Origin: Aeromicrobium piscarium
GTDB taxonomy: Bacteria > Actinomycetota > Actinomycetes > Propionibacteriales > Nocardioidaceae
Direction: 5' to 3'
Length of the DNA stretch: 64,000 nucleotides
Assembly (NCBI RefSeq): GCF_007421815.1
Contig: NZ_VLNT01000002.1
Location: 384,732-448,731, forward strand
In this document: in pieces, positions 43,231-52,984 of the stretch
Numbering within the stretch: the stretch's first letter is position 1
How the letters are laid out: each line of letters opens with the position of its first letter
Notes under the pieces: model-generated
What the model saw: the letters and a program-made list of their open reading frames with translations, nothing else
The model's database searches: none
What the model was told of the DNA's origin: nothing
Made by a program: the position numbers and the translations under genes

Positions 43231-46200
43231 TCACCGTAGCCCGAGCCGGATGGCCAGCTCCTCGCGACCGGGGAGCTCGTCGGGACGTTGGAGCTCGTCG
43301 GTGCGCACGTAGTAGAAAGCCGCTGTCACGCGTGCCGGATCGATATCGTGCATCTCGGCCCAGGCGAGCCGGTAGACCGCCAGCTGCAGGGGGTCGGCAT
43401 CGGCGCGTCGATTGGTCTTCCAGTCGACGATCTCGAAACCATCGTCGGTGGTGAAGACCGCGTCGATCCGGCCGAGGACCTGCTGGCCCCCCAACCGCAG
43501 CGTGAACGGGACCTCGACGGCCGCCGGCTCCCGGTCGGCGAAGAGACCCGACTCGAAGGCCTTCTTCAGTGCCTCCAGCTCACCGTCATCGGAGATGTCG
43601 ACGATATCCGTGCCCGGGGCGCCCGGCAGCTCCTCCGGGTCGAGCAGGGTCTGCTGGCCGTAGCGGGCCTCGATCCAGGCGTGGAACCGCGTGCCGAACC
43701 GCGCGGCGCCCGAGGGACGCCGTGGCAACGGGCGAGCGAGCGAACGCGCGAACGCGTCCGGGTCCTCGGCGAGCGCGAGGGTCTGTGTGGCGGAGAGGGT
43801 GTCGGGCAGCGGAACTTCGACGACCTGGTCCTGGGCCCGTTCCGCCTCCTCGATCAGCAGATCCAGTTCGGCACGGATCTGCTGGAGTTCCGGATGCACC
43901 GTGAGCGGTAGCGCCTCCGTGGCTTTCAGGTGCGAGCGAACCTCGCCGGCGAAGGCTCGGCGCGACTCCATCCCCCGCAGGGTCACCGGCCAGGCGTAGA
44001 CGGTGTCGTCGATATGCGGATTGGTCGCATCGGCCTCCGGCTCCGCGGCCCAGACGAGGGGCTCGGTTCCGCGTTCGGCGAGCCACTCGCGGACATCGGA
44101 GAGGAACCGCGAGACCTGGCGCGGCCTGACTTGGGTCCGCCCCCACCGATGACCGCTCACGTGGAGGCGATACCGGGCACGGGTGAAGGCGACATAGCCC
44201 AGCCGGATCTCCTCCATCAGCGCATCGGCCTTGTTGCGTCGCTTGAAGTCCTCCTCGCCTTCACGCGAGAGCTCCTCGAGGTCCGGCACGAAGGCCGCGT
44301 CGCCGCGCAGCCCGACCGGAAGCACGCTCGCATTCGAGATCCAGCGAGACCGCCCCTTGTCATCGGGGAACACCCCGGCGGACACGAAGGGCACGAAGAC
44401 CTCGTCGAACTCCAGGCCCTTCGACTTGTGGATGGTCAGCACTTTGACGGAGTCGGCCTCCGAGGGAGCCGACAGCTCCATGCCCCGGTTGAAATCGGTC
44501 TCGGCGCGCAGATACGCCAGCAGCCCGGTGAGCGATGCGTAGCGGTCGTGCTGGGCGTAGTCGCTGATCGCGTCCAGCAGCAGCGCCAGATTGTCCGAAC
44601 CCGCCCCCGACACCGTGAGCTCGACATCGAGATCGAGCTCGGCGACCGCCCGGCGAGCGAGATCCGAGAGCGGCTCGTGCACATGCCGGCGCAGCCTCGC
44701 GAGGAGGGACGCGAGATCGGCGAACCTCCGCCGCGCCTCGTCCGAATACGGCAGATCGCCCGGGTCCTCGACGGCCTCGGCCAGCGACACGACCTCGGTG
44801 GGATCGGCTCCTGCGGTCGCCTCCGCCAGATCGGCGAGGAGTTGCTCGTCGGGCTGTTCGGCGTCAGCCCCCGAGGCCGTCCAGACGCGACCGAGATCGG
44901 CCGCGCGACGGCCCAGGAGGGCGAGATCGCGATCCCCGATACGCCACCGCGGGCCCGCCAGCAGGCGCAGCATGGACGGATTGGCGGTGACATCGTCGAG
45001 CACCTCGAGCACCGCGAAGACATCCAAGATCTCCGGCTGACTCAGCAAGCCGGTCAGCCCGACGATCTCGACGGGGATCTGCCGGGCCCGGAGCGCTCGG
45101 ACGATCTCGGTGTTCTCGGCGGTGGCCCGCACGAGGATCGCGATGTCACGCCAGAGGTGATCGGCTCCTGTCTCTCGCGCGCGCTCCCCCGCGGCCGCGA
45201 CAGCATCCACCAGGGCGTCGATCTCCTCCGCGACACCCATGTGCAGGGCGACCGTGACCTCGCCCGGCGGATTCTCCGGAGCTGCCCGCAACGGAGTGAC
45301 GATCGGCTTGACGGCATCGTCCTCGTAGTACTCGCGAGCGACGACCGCCGCGAGATCGATGATCTCGGGGGCACAGCGCCGAGTCACCGACAGAGCATGC
45401 CGGGTGCCGGGCGAGTCTTTCTCACCGGCGAAGTCGTCGAGGAAGGCCGCCAGATTGCCCGAGGCCGCACCCCGCCAGCCGTAGATCCCCTGCGCCGGAT
45501 CGCCGACGGCGCTGATGCCCTGTCCGGCGAAGACGGCTCGCAGCAGATCGCGCTGCGCGACCGAGGTGTCCTGGTACTCATCGAGCAGGACCACGTCGAA
45601 TCGGTCGCGCAGGCTCTGCTGGACCTCCGGGAGCTGAGCGAGCCGCGCCCCCCAGGCCATCTGATCGGAGAAGTCCATCACCCCGGCCTCGAGCTTGGCC
45701 GCACGATAGTCGTCGACGAGCCGTGACAATTCGATGCGCTTGCGCGAGGTGGCGGCCACGTCACGGTGCAGTTTGAGCTGCTTGGCGACCGACTCGGCCT
45801 CGGCGATCATGCGTTCGTCGAAGGCCCGTAGCTCGTCCGTGCCCACCAGATGCTCGGACAGTTGCCCGTCCAGGGCGAGAAGATCGGTGATCGTGGTAGG
45901 CATCCACGCGGAGACATGTGTGAGGGTGCCGGTGTGGTCGCGCACGACACGCGCCGCGATCTGGAAGCGGGTGGCGTCGGCGAGCACGCGCAGATCCGGC
46001 TCGACCCCCAGGCGAAGTCCGTGTTCGGCGATCAGCGTGCCGGCGAAGGCGTGGTAGGTCGAGATCGTCGGCTCGCCGTGCTCGGAGAAGTCGCCGATCC
46101 GCATCAGCGAGGCACGGACGCGCATGGCCAGCTCACCGGCGGCCTTGGCGGTGAAGGTCAGCCCCAGGATCGTCGCCGGGTCGATCTCCTCATAGCCCAC

Positions 46201-46365
46201 CAGCCAGACGACCCGAGCCGCCATGACCGCCGTCTTTCCCGATCCCGCGCCCGCGATGATGGCCTGCTGACGGTGCGGTGGCTCGACGATGGCCGCCATC
46301 TGCTCGTCGCTGAAGGGGATCTCCAGGACCTCGCGCAGCTGATCCGGCGATGTCAGCAATCTCAT
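43231..46365 (-). CDS. adnB: AdnB-type helicase-nuclease subunit
   Basis: The 1044-residue protein begins with a UvrD-like helicase (Walker A GAGSGKT near 38-44; DEYQDTS near 270; TIHKSKGLEFD near 640) and ends with a RecB-type PD-(D/E)XK nuclease (FGTRFHAWIEARYG; FEIVDWKTNRRAD near 1005). With AdnA it forms the mycobacterial-type end-resection motor. Its ATG overlaps the adnA stop (ATGA). Confidence 0.94.
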   Translation of the reverse strand: MRLLTSPDQLREVLEIPFSDEQMAAIVEPPHRQQAIIAGAGSGKTAVMAARVVWLVGYEEIDPATILGLTFTAKAAGELAMRVRASLMRIGDFSEHGEPTISTYHAFAGTLIAEHGLRLGVEPDLRVLADATRFQIAARVVRDHTGTLTHVSAWMPTTITDLLALDGQLSEHLVGTDELRAFDERMIAEAESVAKQLKLHRDVAATSRKRIELSRLVDDYRAAKLEAGVMDFSDQMAWGARLAQLPEVQQSLRDRFDVVLLDEYQDTSVAQRDLLRAVFAGQGISAVGDPAQGIYGWRGAASGNLAAFLDDFAGEKDSPGTRHALSVTRRCAPEIIDLAAVVAREYYEDDAVKPIVTPLRAAPENPPGEVTVALHMGVAEEIDALVDAVAAAGERARETGADHLWRDIAILVRATAENTEIVRALRARQIPVEIVGLTGLLSQPEILDVFAVLEVLDDVTANPSMLRLLAGPRWRIGDRDLALLGRRAADLGRVWTASGADAEQPDEQLLADLAEATAGADPTEVVSLAEAVEDPGDLPYSDEARRRFADLASLLARLRRHVHEPLSDLARRAVAELDLDVELTVSGAGSDNLALLLDAISDYAQHDRYASLTGLLAYLRAETDFNRGMELSAPSEADSVKVLTIHKSKGLEFDEVFVPFVSAGVFPDDKGRSRWISNASVLPVGLRGDAAFVPDLEELSREGEEDFKRRNKADALMEEIRLGYVAFTRARYRLHVSGHRWGRTQVRPRQVSRFLSDVREWLAERGTEPLVWAAEPEADATNPHIDDTVYAWPVTLRGMESRRAFAGEVRSHLKATEALPLTVHPELQQIRAELDLLIEEAERAQDQVVEVPLPDTLSATQTLALAEDPDAFARSLARPLPRRPSGAARFGTRFHAWIEARYGQQTLLDPEELPGAPGTDIVDISDDGELEALKKAFESGLFADREPAAVEVPFTLRLGGQQVLGRIDAVFTTDDGFEIVDWKTNRRADADPLQLAVYRLAWAEMHDIDPARVTAAFYYVRTDELQRPDELPGREELAIRLGLR

Positions 46366-49300
46366 GTCGCCTCACCACCGACGGTGAAGGTGGTCTTGGC
46401 GGGACACACGGTCTCGAACTCGCAGAACGAACACGTCTGGGGCATTGCCGCGAAGCGCTCGGACCGCATGGTCTCGACCGACGTGCGGATGAGGTCGAGG
46501 GCGAAGAACGGCTCGTCGTCGCTGGGGGCGTCCTGGGGTTGCACCTTGGGATCGTCGGGATGCTTGGCTCCGGCCGCCGCACGCAGCTGAACCAGCTCGG
46601 CCCCGCCTACGGGCGCCCCCGGGGCAAGATCCTCGACCGCACCGTGCTGCACAGCGAGCTGGTAGACGCCCAGCTGCGGATGCTCCGCGACATCGGCACC
46701 TCGAGGAGGGTTCTTGGAGGTCTTGAGGTCGATCACGTGCACTCGGCCATCGGCGTCCAGCTCGACACGGTCCATCGACCCACGCAAGACCGCGCGCTCA
46801 CCGTCCAGCTCCAGCTCGACCGAGAACTCGTGCTCCGCGGCGATCACCCGGCGGGGATTGGCTGCGTGCCAACGCGCGAACCTCACGAGTGCCTCACGGG
46901 CCGCGCCCTTCTCGCGTTCGCTGATCCACGGAGCGGCGAAATCCAACTGCCCCCAGACGGCATCGAGGTGACCCATCATCGCCTCGACATCGGGGGCATC
47001 CTCGCCACGACGGACGATGTCGGCGGCGAGCGCGTGCACGATGAGGCCGAAACCCTGAGCCGTGGAACTCGCGCGCGAGCCGCGCACCTCACGCGAGAGG
47101 AACCACTTGAGCGAGCAACTCGTGATGTCGCCGACGGACGAGCCCGACAGTCTGAGGGGCGACTCCGGGTCCTTGATCGGCTCCTCATTGACGGTGAGCT
47201 CCCGCACGCCCCACCAGCGATCCGGATGCGCGGCGCGACCGGACCAGAGATCGTGCCGCGCGATCTCGGCCAGCATCGCGGCTGCCTCGGACCTCACGGC
47301 GGGGTCGCTCGCATCGCCGTAGCGTCGCAACTGGGCGATGACTGCTCGCAGTGAGAGCGGGCGGTGCGGGCGAGCGCGGGGCAACTCGGCCCGATCCTGC
47401 GGGCCGAAACCCGCAGCCAGCAGCTCGCGGACGAAGCGAGACGGCTGATCGCCATCGTCGGTGGGGGTCTCGACCGCCGTGACGACCAGGCGACGACTCG
47501 CCCGCGTGCAGGCGACATAGAACAGCCGCCGCTCCTCGCGCAGCCTCTCGGACCGCTCGCTGGCATGCTCGCCCGCGAGGTTCTCCGCGCCGAGCAACGA
47601 TCCACGGAAGCGCAGATCCGGCCAGCGCTCCTCCTGTACCCCGGCGACGATCGCCAGCGGCCATTCGAGCCCCTTGGCCCGGTGCGCCGTCATCAGCCGG
47701 ACGGCATCGGGACGCATCTGGCTGGTGACGAGCTGGTCGGCAGGGATCTGCTGGGCACGCAGGTCGGCGATGAAGTTGATCACTCCGACCCGCCGCTTGC
47801 GCTCCTCACCTCGAGCCGCGTGGTGGAAGAGAGCGACGACCGCGTCGAGATCGCGGTCGGCCGCCAGTCGGCCTTCGCCGCCTTCCTCCCACTGGTCGCG
47901 CAGGCGGGCCGGCCAACCGGTCCCGTCCCAGAGGGTCCAGAGCACCTGCTCGGGCGGCTCGCCCTCGTCGATCTGCCGAGCCGCGCGACGCAGCAGGACG
48001 GCGAGACGACGGGCGAGCTCCACCGCCTCGGAGGTGGCCGGCTCCAGCCGGCCGAGACCGAGCATCGCCGGATCGAGCAGGGCATCGGCGATCAGTTCGG
48101 GTGAACGGCGATCCGGGGTGCGGCGGCGCAGCGCCCGCCCGACCCGGCGGAGCGCCGGAGCATCGAGGCCGGCGAGCGGACCCGTCAGCAAGGTCTGGGC
48201 ATGCTCGGGATCGAGGGGGAAACCCCGTGCCACGAGGTCGGCCGCCTCCAGCGCCGACAAGAGCGCCCGCACGGCGGGCTCGGCGACCAGGGGCACCTCG
48301 TCGCCGGCGACCTCGACGGGGACACCGGCCGGGACGAGGACTCGCTGCAGCCTCGACAGATCGCTGCCCGAACGCACGAGCACGGCCATCTGCGACCACG
48401 CCCAGCCGTCCTCGAGATGAGCATGGCGTAGGACCTCCGCGATGTGCTCGGCCTCCGCGGTGGCCGAAGCGTAGGTCTCGACGAGGACCTCGCCTTCGTA
48501 GGGAGCCTCCGATGCGACCTCCCGGTGCCGGCGCAGGACCTGCGGGTCGAGGCTCCCGGGATGTCCGCTCCCGCCGAGAACGGTCTGTGCGGCCGCTAGC
48601 ACCCGTGGGCCGAACCGGCGCGTCACGCGCAGCGCCATGACCTCGGCTGCGGCACCCGGCACCCCGAACTGATCGGTGAAACGCAGGATCCCGGCGGGAT
48701 CGGCCCCGCGGAATCCGTAGATCGCCTGGTCGTGGTCGCCGACCGCGATGAGCCCTTGCCCGCCGCTGGTGAGCGCGTGCAGCAGATCCACCTGCATCGG
48801 ATCGGTGTCCTGATATTCGTCGACCACCACGAGCTTGAAACGACGACGCAGCTCAGCGGCGGTACGGGGATCGTCCAGCATCCGCCGCGCCGACGTGACC
48901 AGTGTCGAGTAGTCGGCGAGGTTGGCCAGGGCGGTGACCTGCTCGTACTCCTCGATGGCCTCGGCGAGGCGCGCCCAGTCCGACCTATCGCGCTCGGCCG
49001 CCAGCTGCCGCAGATCGTCGACGGTCAGGCCCTCGGCCGCGAGACGACCCATGAACCCGTCGATCTCGGCAGCGAAGCCACGCGTGCGGAGCGCCTCGCG
49101 GAGCGCGGCGGGCCAGGAGGCGGTGTCATGGCCCGCCAGCAGCTCGGTGATGACCGCATCGCGTTCCGGTGCGGTCAGCAGGTCGGCGGGCGCCGCATAC
49201 GTCTCGGGGTCGCTGAACTCGCGGACCAGTGCGTAACAGAAGGAGTGGAAGGTCAGCGCCGAGACGGCCGATGCGGTGGCGGTGCGGCGAGCACCGATGC

Positions 49301-49547
49301 GCGCGCGCAGCTCTTCCGCGGCCTTGCGGCTGAAGGTGAGCACGAGGACCTCGTCGGGACTCAGCTCACCGCGCTCGAGACGATCGACGACGACCTCGAC
49401 GATGGTGGTGGTCTTGCCCGTCCCGGGACCGGCGAGCACCAGCAACGGCCCGCCGCGATGATCGACGACGGCCTGCTGGCTGGCATCGAGCCGCGGGGCG
49501 ATCGCGGGGGTGTCGTCGGGCGCGACGACGCGGTACTCCAGGGACAT
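46362..49547 (-). CDS. adnA: AdnA-type helicase-nuclease subunit
   Basis: From ATG 49547 (1061 residues; ATG 49559 would add 4). The helicase has GPGTGKTT near 40, DEYQDTD and a TAHRAKGLEWP-type motif. The C-terminal nuclease has VIDLKTSKNPP and a cysteine set in CSFCEFETVCP near the end for an iron-sulfur cluster. It resects double-strand breaks together with AdnB. The gene pair is the actinobacterial substitute for RecBCD or AddAB. Confidence 0.94.
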   Translation of the reverse strand: MSLEYRVVAPDDTPAIAPRLDASQQAVVDHRGGPLLVLAGPGTGKTTTIVEVVVDRLERGELSPDEVLVLTFSRKAAEELRARIGARRTATASAVSALTFHSFCYALVREFSDPETYAAPADLLTAPERDAVITELLAGHDTASWPAALREALRTRGFAAEIDGFMGRLAAEGLTVDDLRQLAAERDRSDWARLAEAIEEYEQVTALANLADYSTLVTSARRMLDDPRTAAELRRRFKLVVVDEYQDTDPMQVDLLHALTSGGQGLIAVGDHDQAIYGFRGADPAGILRFTDQFGVPGAAAEVMALRVTRRFGPRVLAAAQTVLGGSGHPGSLDPQVLRRHREVASEAPYEGEVLVETYASATAEAEHIAEVLRHAHLEDGWAWSQMAVLVRSGSDLSRLQRVLVPAGVPVEVAGDEVPLVAEPAVRALLSALEAADLVARGFPLDPEHAQTLLTGPLAGLDAPALRRVGRALRRRTPDRRSPELIADALLDPAMLGLGRLEPATSEAVELARRLAVLLRRAARQIDEGEPPEQVLWTLWDGTGWPARLRDQWEEGGEGRLAADRDLDAVVALFHHAARGEERKRRVGVINFIADLRAQQIPADQLVTSQMRPDAVRLMTAHRAKGLEWPLAIVAGVQEERWPDLRFRGSLLGAENLAGEHASERSERLREERRLFYVACTRASRRLVVTAVETPTDDGDQPSRFVRELLAAGFGPQDRAELPRARPHRPLSLRAVIAQLRRYGDASDPAVRSEAAAMLAEIARHDLWSGRAAHPDRWWGVRELTVNEEPIKDPESPLRLSGSSVGDITSCSLKWFLSREVRGSRASSTAQGFGLIVHALAADIVRRGEDAPDVEAMMGHLDAVWGQLDFAAPWISEREKGAAREALVRFARWHAANPRRVIAAEHEFSVELELDGERAVLRGSMDRVELDADGRVHVIDLKTSKNPPRGADVAEHPQLGVYQLAVQHGAVEDLAPGAPVGGAELVQLRAAAGAKHPDDPKVQPQDAPSDDEPFFALDLIRTSVETMRSERFAAMPQTCSFCEFETVCPAKTTFTVGGEAT

Positions 49548-49559
49548 GCTCACATGCAA

Positions 49560-49811
49560 TCAGATGCCACCGACAGCGCGGGGAACATCCACGCGTCCCC
49601 GCTTCACGGGGGTGGATTCGCGGGCCCAGTGCTCCTGCGCCTCCATCATCAGCGGCGCCGGGAGTGTGCCGTCGGCGCGCACCACGCGCCACCAGCACAC
49701 GAGGTGACCGAGTCGCGACATCACCTGGCCGACCTGACGCGGTCCGCCCTGACCGATCTCCTCGGCGATCAGGCCGTAGGTGAGCACCTGGCCCGGGGGA
49801 ATCGCTTCCAC
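49560..49811 (-). CDS. Alkyltransferase-like (ATL) DNA-binding protein
   Basis: An MGMT C-terminal-type domain of at least 83 residues: IPPGQVLTYGLIAEEIGQ, then GQVMSRL and the active-site region LVCWWRVVRADG. Where true methyltransferases have PCHRV, this has CWWRV, so the alkyl-acceptor Cys is replaced by Trp, as in ATL proteins that mark lesions for excision repair. In frame, coding continues upstream to a CTG (about 49847); the true start may be there. Confidence 0.82.
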   Translation of the reverse strand: MEAIPPGQVLTYGLIAEEIGQGGPRQVGQVMSRLGHLVCWWRVVRADGTLPAPLMMEAQEHWARESTPVKRGRVDVPRAVGGI

Positions 49812-49864
49812 CCGGGCCAGGACACGCTCATCGAACTCTTCGCTCAGAGCCGCTCACTCACCGA

Positions 49865-51037
49865 TCAGTAGGCCGGCTGCGAAGGATCGATCTGATCGAC
49901 CCAGGCCGACACGCCGCCGCCCACGTGGACCGCGTCGGAGTAGCCCGCCCCCTTCAGCACGGCCAGGGCCTCCGCCGAGCGCACCCCGGACTTGCAGTAC
50001 AGCACGACCTGCTTGTCCTGGGAGAGCTGCTCGAAGGCCTTGCCCGAGAGCACGTCGCCCTTGGGGATGAGCACCGAGCCCGGGATCTTGTTGATCTCGT
50101 ACTCGTTCGGCTCACGGACATCGACGAGCGCGAAGTCGCGTCCTCCGTCGGAGCGCTCCTTGAGCCAGCCGTCGAGGGTCTGGACGCTGATCGTCGAGCC
50201 CGCGGCCGCCTCGGCAGCCTCCTCGCTGACCGCACCGCAGAAGGCCACGTAGTCGTCCATCAGCTCGGTCGGCAGCACGCCCTCGGGATCGCGGCGGATC
50301 TTGAGGGTGGTGTAGCGCATCTCGAGCGCGTCGTAGACCATCAGGCGGCCGATCAACGGATCGCCGATGCCGGTGATGAGCTTGATCGCCTCGGTGACCA
50401 TGATCGAGCCGATGGACGCGCACAGGACGCCCAGCACGCCGCCCTCGGCGCACGACGGGACCATGCCCGGCGGCGGCGGCTCGGGGTACAGGTCGCGGTA
50501 CTGCGGACCCTCCTGGGCCCAGAAGACCGACACCTGGCCCTCGAAGCGGTAGATCGAGCCCCACACGTACGGCTTGCCGAGGATCACGGCCGCGTCGTTG
50601 ACGAGATAACGCGTGGCGAAGTTGTCGGTGCCGTCGAGGATCAGATCGTACTGGCTGAAGATGTCGAGGACGTTGTCGTTGTCCAGGCGCTCCTGGTGCA
50701 CGATCGTCTTCACATACGGGTTGGTCTCGGCCACCGACTCCGCGGCGCTGAGCGCCTTGGGCTTGTCGATATCGGACTGGCCGTGGATGACCTGACGCTG
50801 CAGATTCGACTCGTCGACGACATCGTCGTCGATGATGCCGAGGGTCCCGACACCGGCGGCGGCCAGGTAGAGCAGCGCAGGACTGCCGAGCCCGCCCGCG
50901 CCGATCACGAGGACCTTGGCGTTCTTGAGGCGCTTCTGGCCGGTCATCCCGACATCGGGGATGATCAGATGGCGACTGTAACGGCGGACCTCGTCGATCG
51001 TGAGTTCGTCGGCGGGTTCCACGAGTGGGGCTACCAA
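49865..51037 (-). CDS. moeZ: MoeZ-type adenylyltransferase / sulfurtransferase
   Basis: A 390-residue fusion: E1-like ThiF/MoeB domain (about 12-265; GAGGLGSPALLYLAAAG for ATP binding, GTDNFATRYLVND, Cys in PSCAEGGV) and a C-terminal rhodanese (about 285-385; active Cys in YCKSGVRS). It activates and sulfurates ThiS/MoaD/CysO-type carriers for cofactor and cysteine synthesis. The start is TTG 51037 after GGAGAAGGAGAG. Confidence 0.95.
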   Translation of the reverse strand: MVAPLVEPADELTIDEVRRYSRHLIIPDVGMTGQKRLKNAKVLVIGAGGLGSPALLYLAAAGVGTLGIIDDDVVDESNLQRQVIHGQSDIDKPKALSAAESVAETNPYVKTIVHQERLDNDNVLDIFSQYDLILDGTDNFATRYLVNDAAVILGKPYVWGSIYRFEGQVSVFWAQEGPQYRDLYPEPPPPGMVPSCAEGGVLGVLCASIGSIMVTEAIKLITGIGDPLIGRLMVYDALEMRYTTLKIRRDPEGVLPTELMDDYVAFCGAVSEEAAEAAAGSTISVQTLDGWLKERSDGGRDFALVDVREPNEYEINKIPGSVLIPKGDVLSGKAFEQLSQDKQVVLYCKSGVRSAEALAVLKGAGYSDAVHVGGGVSAWVDQIDPSQPAY

Positions 51038-51164
51038 AGGTCTCTCCTTCTCCCCTGGGGTGCTGATGTCGGTACAACCATGCGGACGTGCCTATTGTTC
51101 CCTGCCGGCGAGCACGGGCCGGAGGCTGTCCGGATCATGAACGCCCACCCACTACGCTGGCGTG

Positions 51165-51806
51165 GTGAGTTCCCCCGCCGATGCCCGTCCCCGCACCAGC
51201 CGACTGCCTCGCGATGCCCGTCGAGCGCAGCTGCTGGGAGTCGCGCGCGAGGTCTTCGTCGAGCAGGGCTACCACTCCGCGTCGATGGACGAGATCGCCG
51301 AGCGCGCCGGTGTCTCCAAACCGGTCCTGTACCAGCACTTCCCCGGCAAGCTCGACCTCTACCTCGCCCTGCTGACCACCTCGGCGGACGAGATCATCGC
51401 CGGCGTCACCACGGCCCTGGCCTCCACCACCGACAACCGCCGGCGCGTGCAGGCCACGATCGAGTTGTGGTTCGACTACGTCGACGCTCAAGGGCAGTCC
51501 TTCCTCCTCGTGTTCGGTTCGGACCTGACCAATGATCCCGAGGTCCGCGACATCGTCGACCGCGTGATCAGCGAATCGGCCTCGGCGATCGCGGAGGTCA
51601 TCAGCGAGGACACCGATCTGCCCGATGCCGCCGCTCAGCTGCTCGCGGTGAGCCTCGTAGGCATGGGCCACGTCGGTGCCCGAAACTGGCTCTCCGCTGA
51701 ATCCACCCTCGGCCGCGAGGAAGCCGTCCAGCTCGTCTCGGCGCTCGCCTGGCGCGGTATCGGCGGCTTCCCCAATCCTCATCGCCAACCCACTGAAGGA
51801 GAATGA
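51165..51806 (+). CDS. TetR-family regulator (Rv3208-like)
   Basis: Two GTG codons are possible; GTG 51165 is 6 nt after TACGCT (51153-51158), matching the leaderless pattern, and gives 213 residues. The helix-turn-helix reads MDEIAERAGVSKPVLYQHFPGK. Its stop overlaps the DUF3107 ATG. Target unknown. Confidence 0.9.
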   Translation: MSSPADARPRTSRLPRDARRAQLLGVAREVFVEQGYHSASMDEIAERAGVSKPVLYQHFPGKLDLYLALLTTSADEIIAGVTTALASTTDNRRRVQATIELWFDYVDAQGQSFLLVFGSDLTNDPEVRDIVDRVISESASAIAEVISEDTDLPDAAAQLLAVSLVGMGHVGARNWLSAESTLGREEAVQLVSALAWRGIGGFPNPHRQPTEGE

Positions 51807-52036
51807 CCGTGGAGGTCAAGATCGGCGTCCAGAACGCCTCTCGTGAACTGTCCGTCGAGACCGACGCCGCGCCCGAGGAGGTGCTGGGCGAGCTGAACAC
51901 CGCGATCGAGAAGGAGACGGTCTTCACCCTCAGCGATGCCAAGGGGCGGACGGTCGCCGTCCCGGCCGACAAGGTCGCCTACCTGTACTTCACTTCCGAC
52001 AGCGGTCGCAAGGTCGGCTTCGGCATCGGCGGCTGA
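51803..52036 (+). CDS. DUF3107 small protein (TB9.4-like)
   Basis: A 77-residue protein coupled to the TetR gene by ATGA: VKIGVQNASRELSVETD ... KVAYLYFTSDSGRKVGFG. This is the standard DUF3107 family of actinobacteria (Rv3208A). Function unknown. Confidence 0.93.
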   Translation: MTVEVKIGVQNASRELSVETDAAPEEVLGELNTAIEKETVFTLSDAKGRTVAVPADKVAYLYFTSDSGRKVGFGIGG

Positions 52037-52052
52037 CCCCCTGTGTCGGGCG

Positions 52053-52164
52053 GCGGTAGACCTTCAACCTTACGGACGAGCTGGCGGTACGTCGTCAACG
52101 TTATCCGTCCGCAATAGGGTTGACGGCCTACCGCTGCTGGGACGGAAAGGTTGATGACCTACCG
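52053..52164. repeat. Palindromic repeat cluster (CGGTAGNNCNTCAACC type)
   Basis: The 152-bp convergent gap after DUF3107 holds four half-elements: CGGTAGACCTTCAACCTT (from 52054), CGGTACGTCGTCAACGTT (52085), inverted GGGTTGACGGCCTACCG (52118) and inverted AAGGTTGATGACCTACCG (52147). They can fold into nested hairpins. Confidence 0.75.
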
Positions 52165-52188
52165 TCACCGGCGCACCGAGTCGGGGCT

Positions 52189-52884
52189 TCAGGCCGCGAG
52201 GCCGAGCTTGTCCATGCGCTCGGTGTGGGCCTCGGTCAGGCGGGTCAACATGCGCCCGATGACCGTGAGATCCATGACGGCGCCCGGCCGGTCGGCATTG
52301 CCGACGAGCACCGCGGTCAGCGCGTCGCGCTCGGCCACCACCGTCTGGGCCTGGCTCAGCGCCTCACCCATGAACCGGCGGCCCCACAGCGCGAGCTTGC
52401 CGCCGACTCGAGGCTCCTCGGCGATGGCATCGCGGATGACATCGACGACGAACTCCGAGTGTCCCGTGCCGCTCAGCGTGTCGAGCACGAGCTCACGCGT
52501 CTCGGCGTCCAGGAACGCGGCGATCTCACGATAGAAGTCGGCCGCGAGGCCGTCCCCCACATAGGCCTTGAGCAGTCCTTCGAGGAAGTCCTCCGGCTGT
52601 GTACGGGCGTGGAAACGCTGGAAGATCGGCTGGAACGGCAGCATCGCGGCGTAGGGGTCCTCCCCCAGTGCGAAGAGCCGATCGCGCAGCTGCGCGAAGT
52701 GCTCCCACTCCGCGGATGCCATCGCCGCGACCTCGGCCTCCTGGGCCAGCGTCGGGGCCATCTTGGCGTCCTCGGCGAGCCGCTCCCAGGCGCTGATCTC
52801 GCCATAGGCCAGCAGGCCCAGCAACTCGACGACGCCTTGACGGTAGGCTGGGTCATCGAAGGCGTTCGGTACGGCGGCGGTCAT
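52189..52884 (-). CDS. Ferritin-like-fold protein (Rv3210c-like)
   Basis: A 231-residue all-helical protein with Glu/His spacing of ferritin-like di-iron folds (LAYGEISAWERLAEDA; ASAEWEHFAQLRDRL). Related proteins are sometimes compared with MiaE-type tRNA hydroxylases. Substrate unknown. ATG 52884 is 7 nt after TACGCT (52892-52897). Confidence 0.85.
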   Translation of the reverse strand: MTAAVPNAFDDPAYRQGVVELLGLLAYGEISAWERLAEDAKMAPTLAQEAEVAAMASAEWEHFAQLRDRLFALGEDPYAAMLPFQPIFQRFHARTQPEDFLEGLLKAYVGDGLAADFYREIAAFLDAETRELVLDTLSGTGHSEFVVDVIRDAIAEEPRVGGKLALWGRRFMGEALSQAQTVVAERDALTAVLVGNADRPGAVMDLTVIGRMLTRLTEAHTERMDKLGLAA

Positions 52885-52945
52885 GCACCGCAGCGTAGCG
52901 CGGCACGGCGCGCCATGTGAGGCCGCCCGAACGATACAGACGTGC

Positions 52946-52961
52946 GACGTCCGCGGACGTC
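52946..52961. promoter_or_regulatory. 16-bp perfect palindrome before the DEAD-box gene
   Basis: GACGTCCGCGGACGTC lies in the 100-bp gap between the divergent ferritin-like and DEAD-box genes, 24 bp before the likely helicase start. It may be a regulator site or an mRNA 5' hairpin. Confidence 0.45.
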
Positions 52962-52984
52962 AGAGAAGAAATCCGAGAAGAACC

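Noticed and set aside
43930..45726. Plus-strand open frame of about 600 codons
   Set aside because: It is antisense to adnB, which has all helicase and nuclease motifs.
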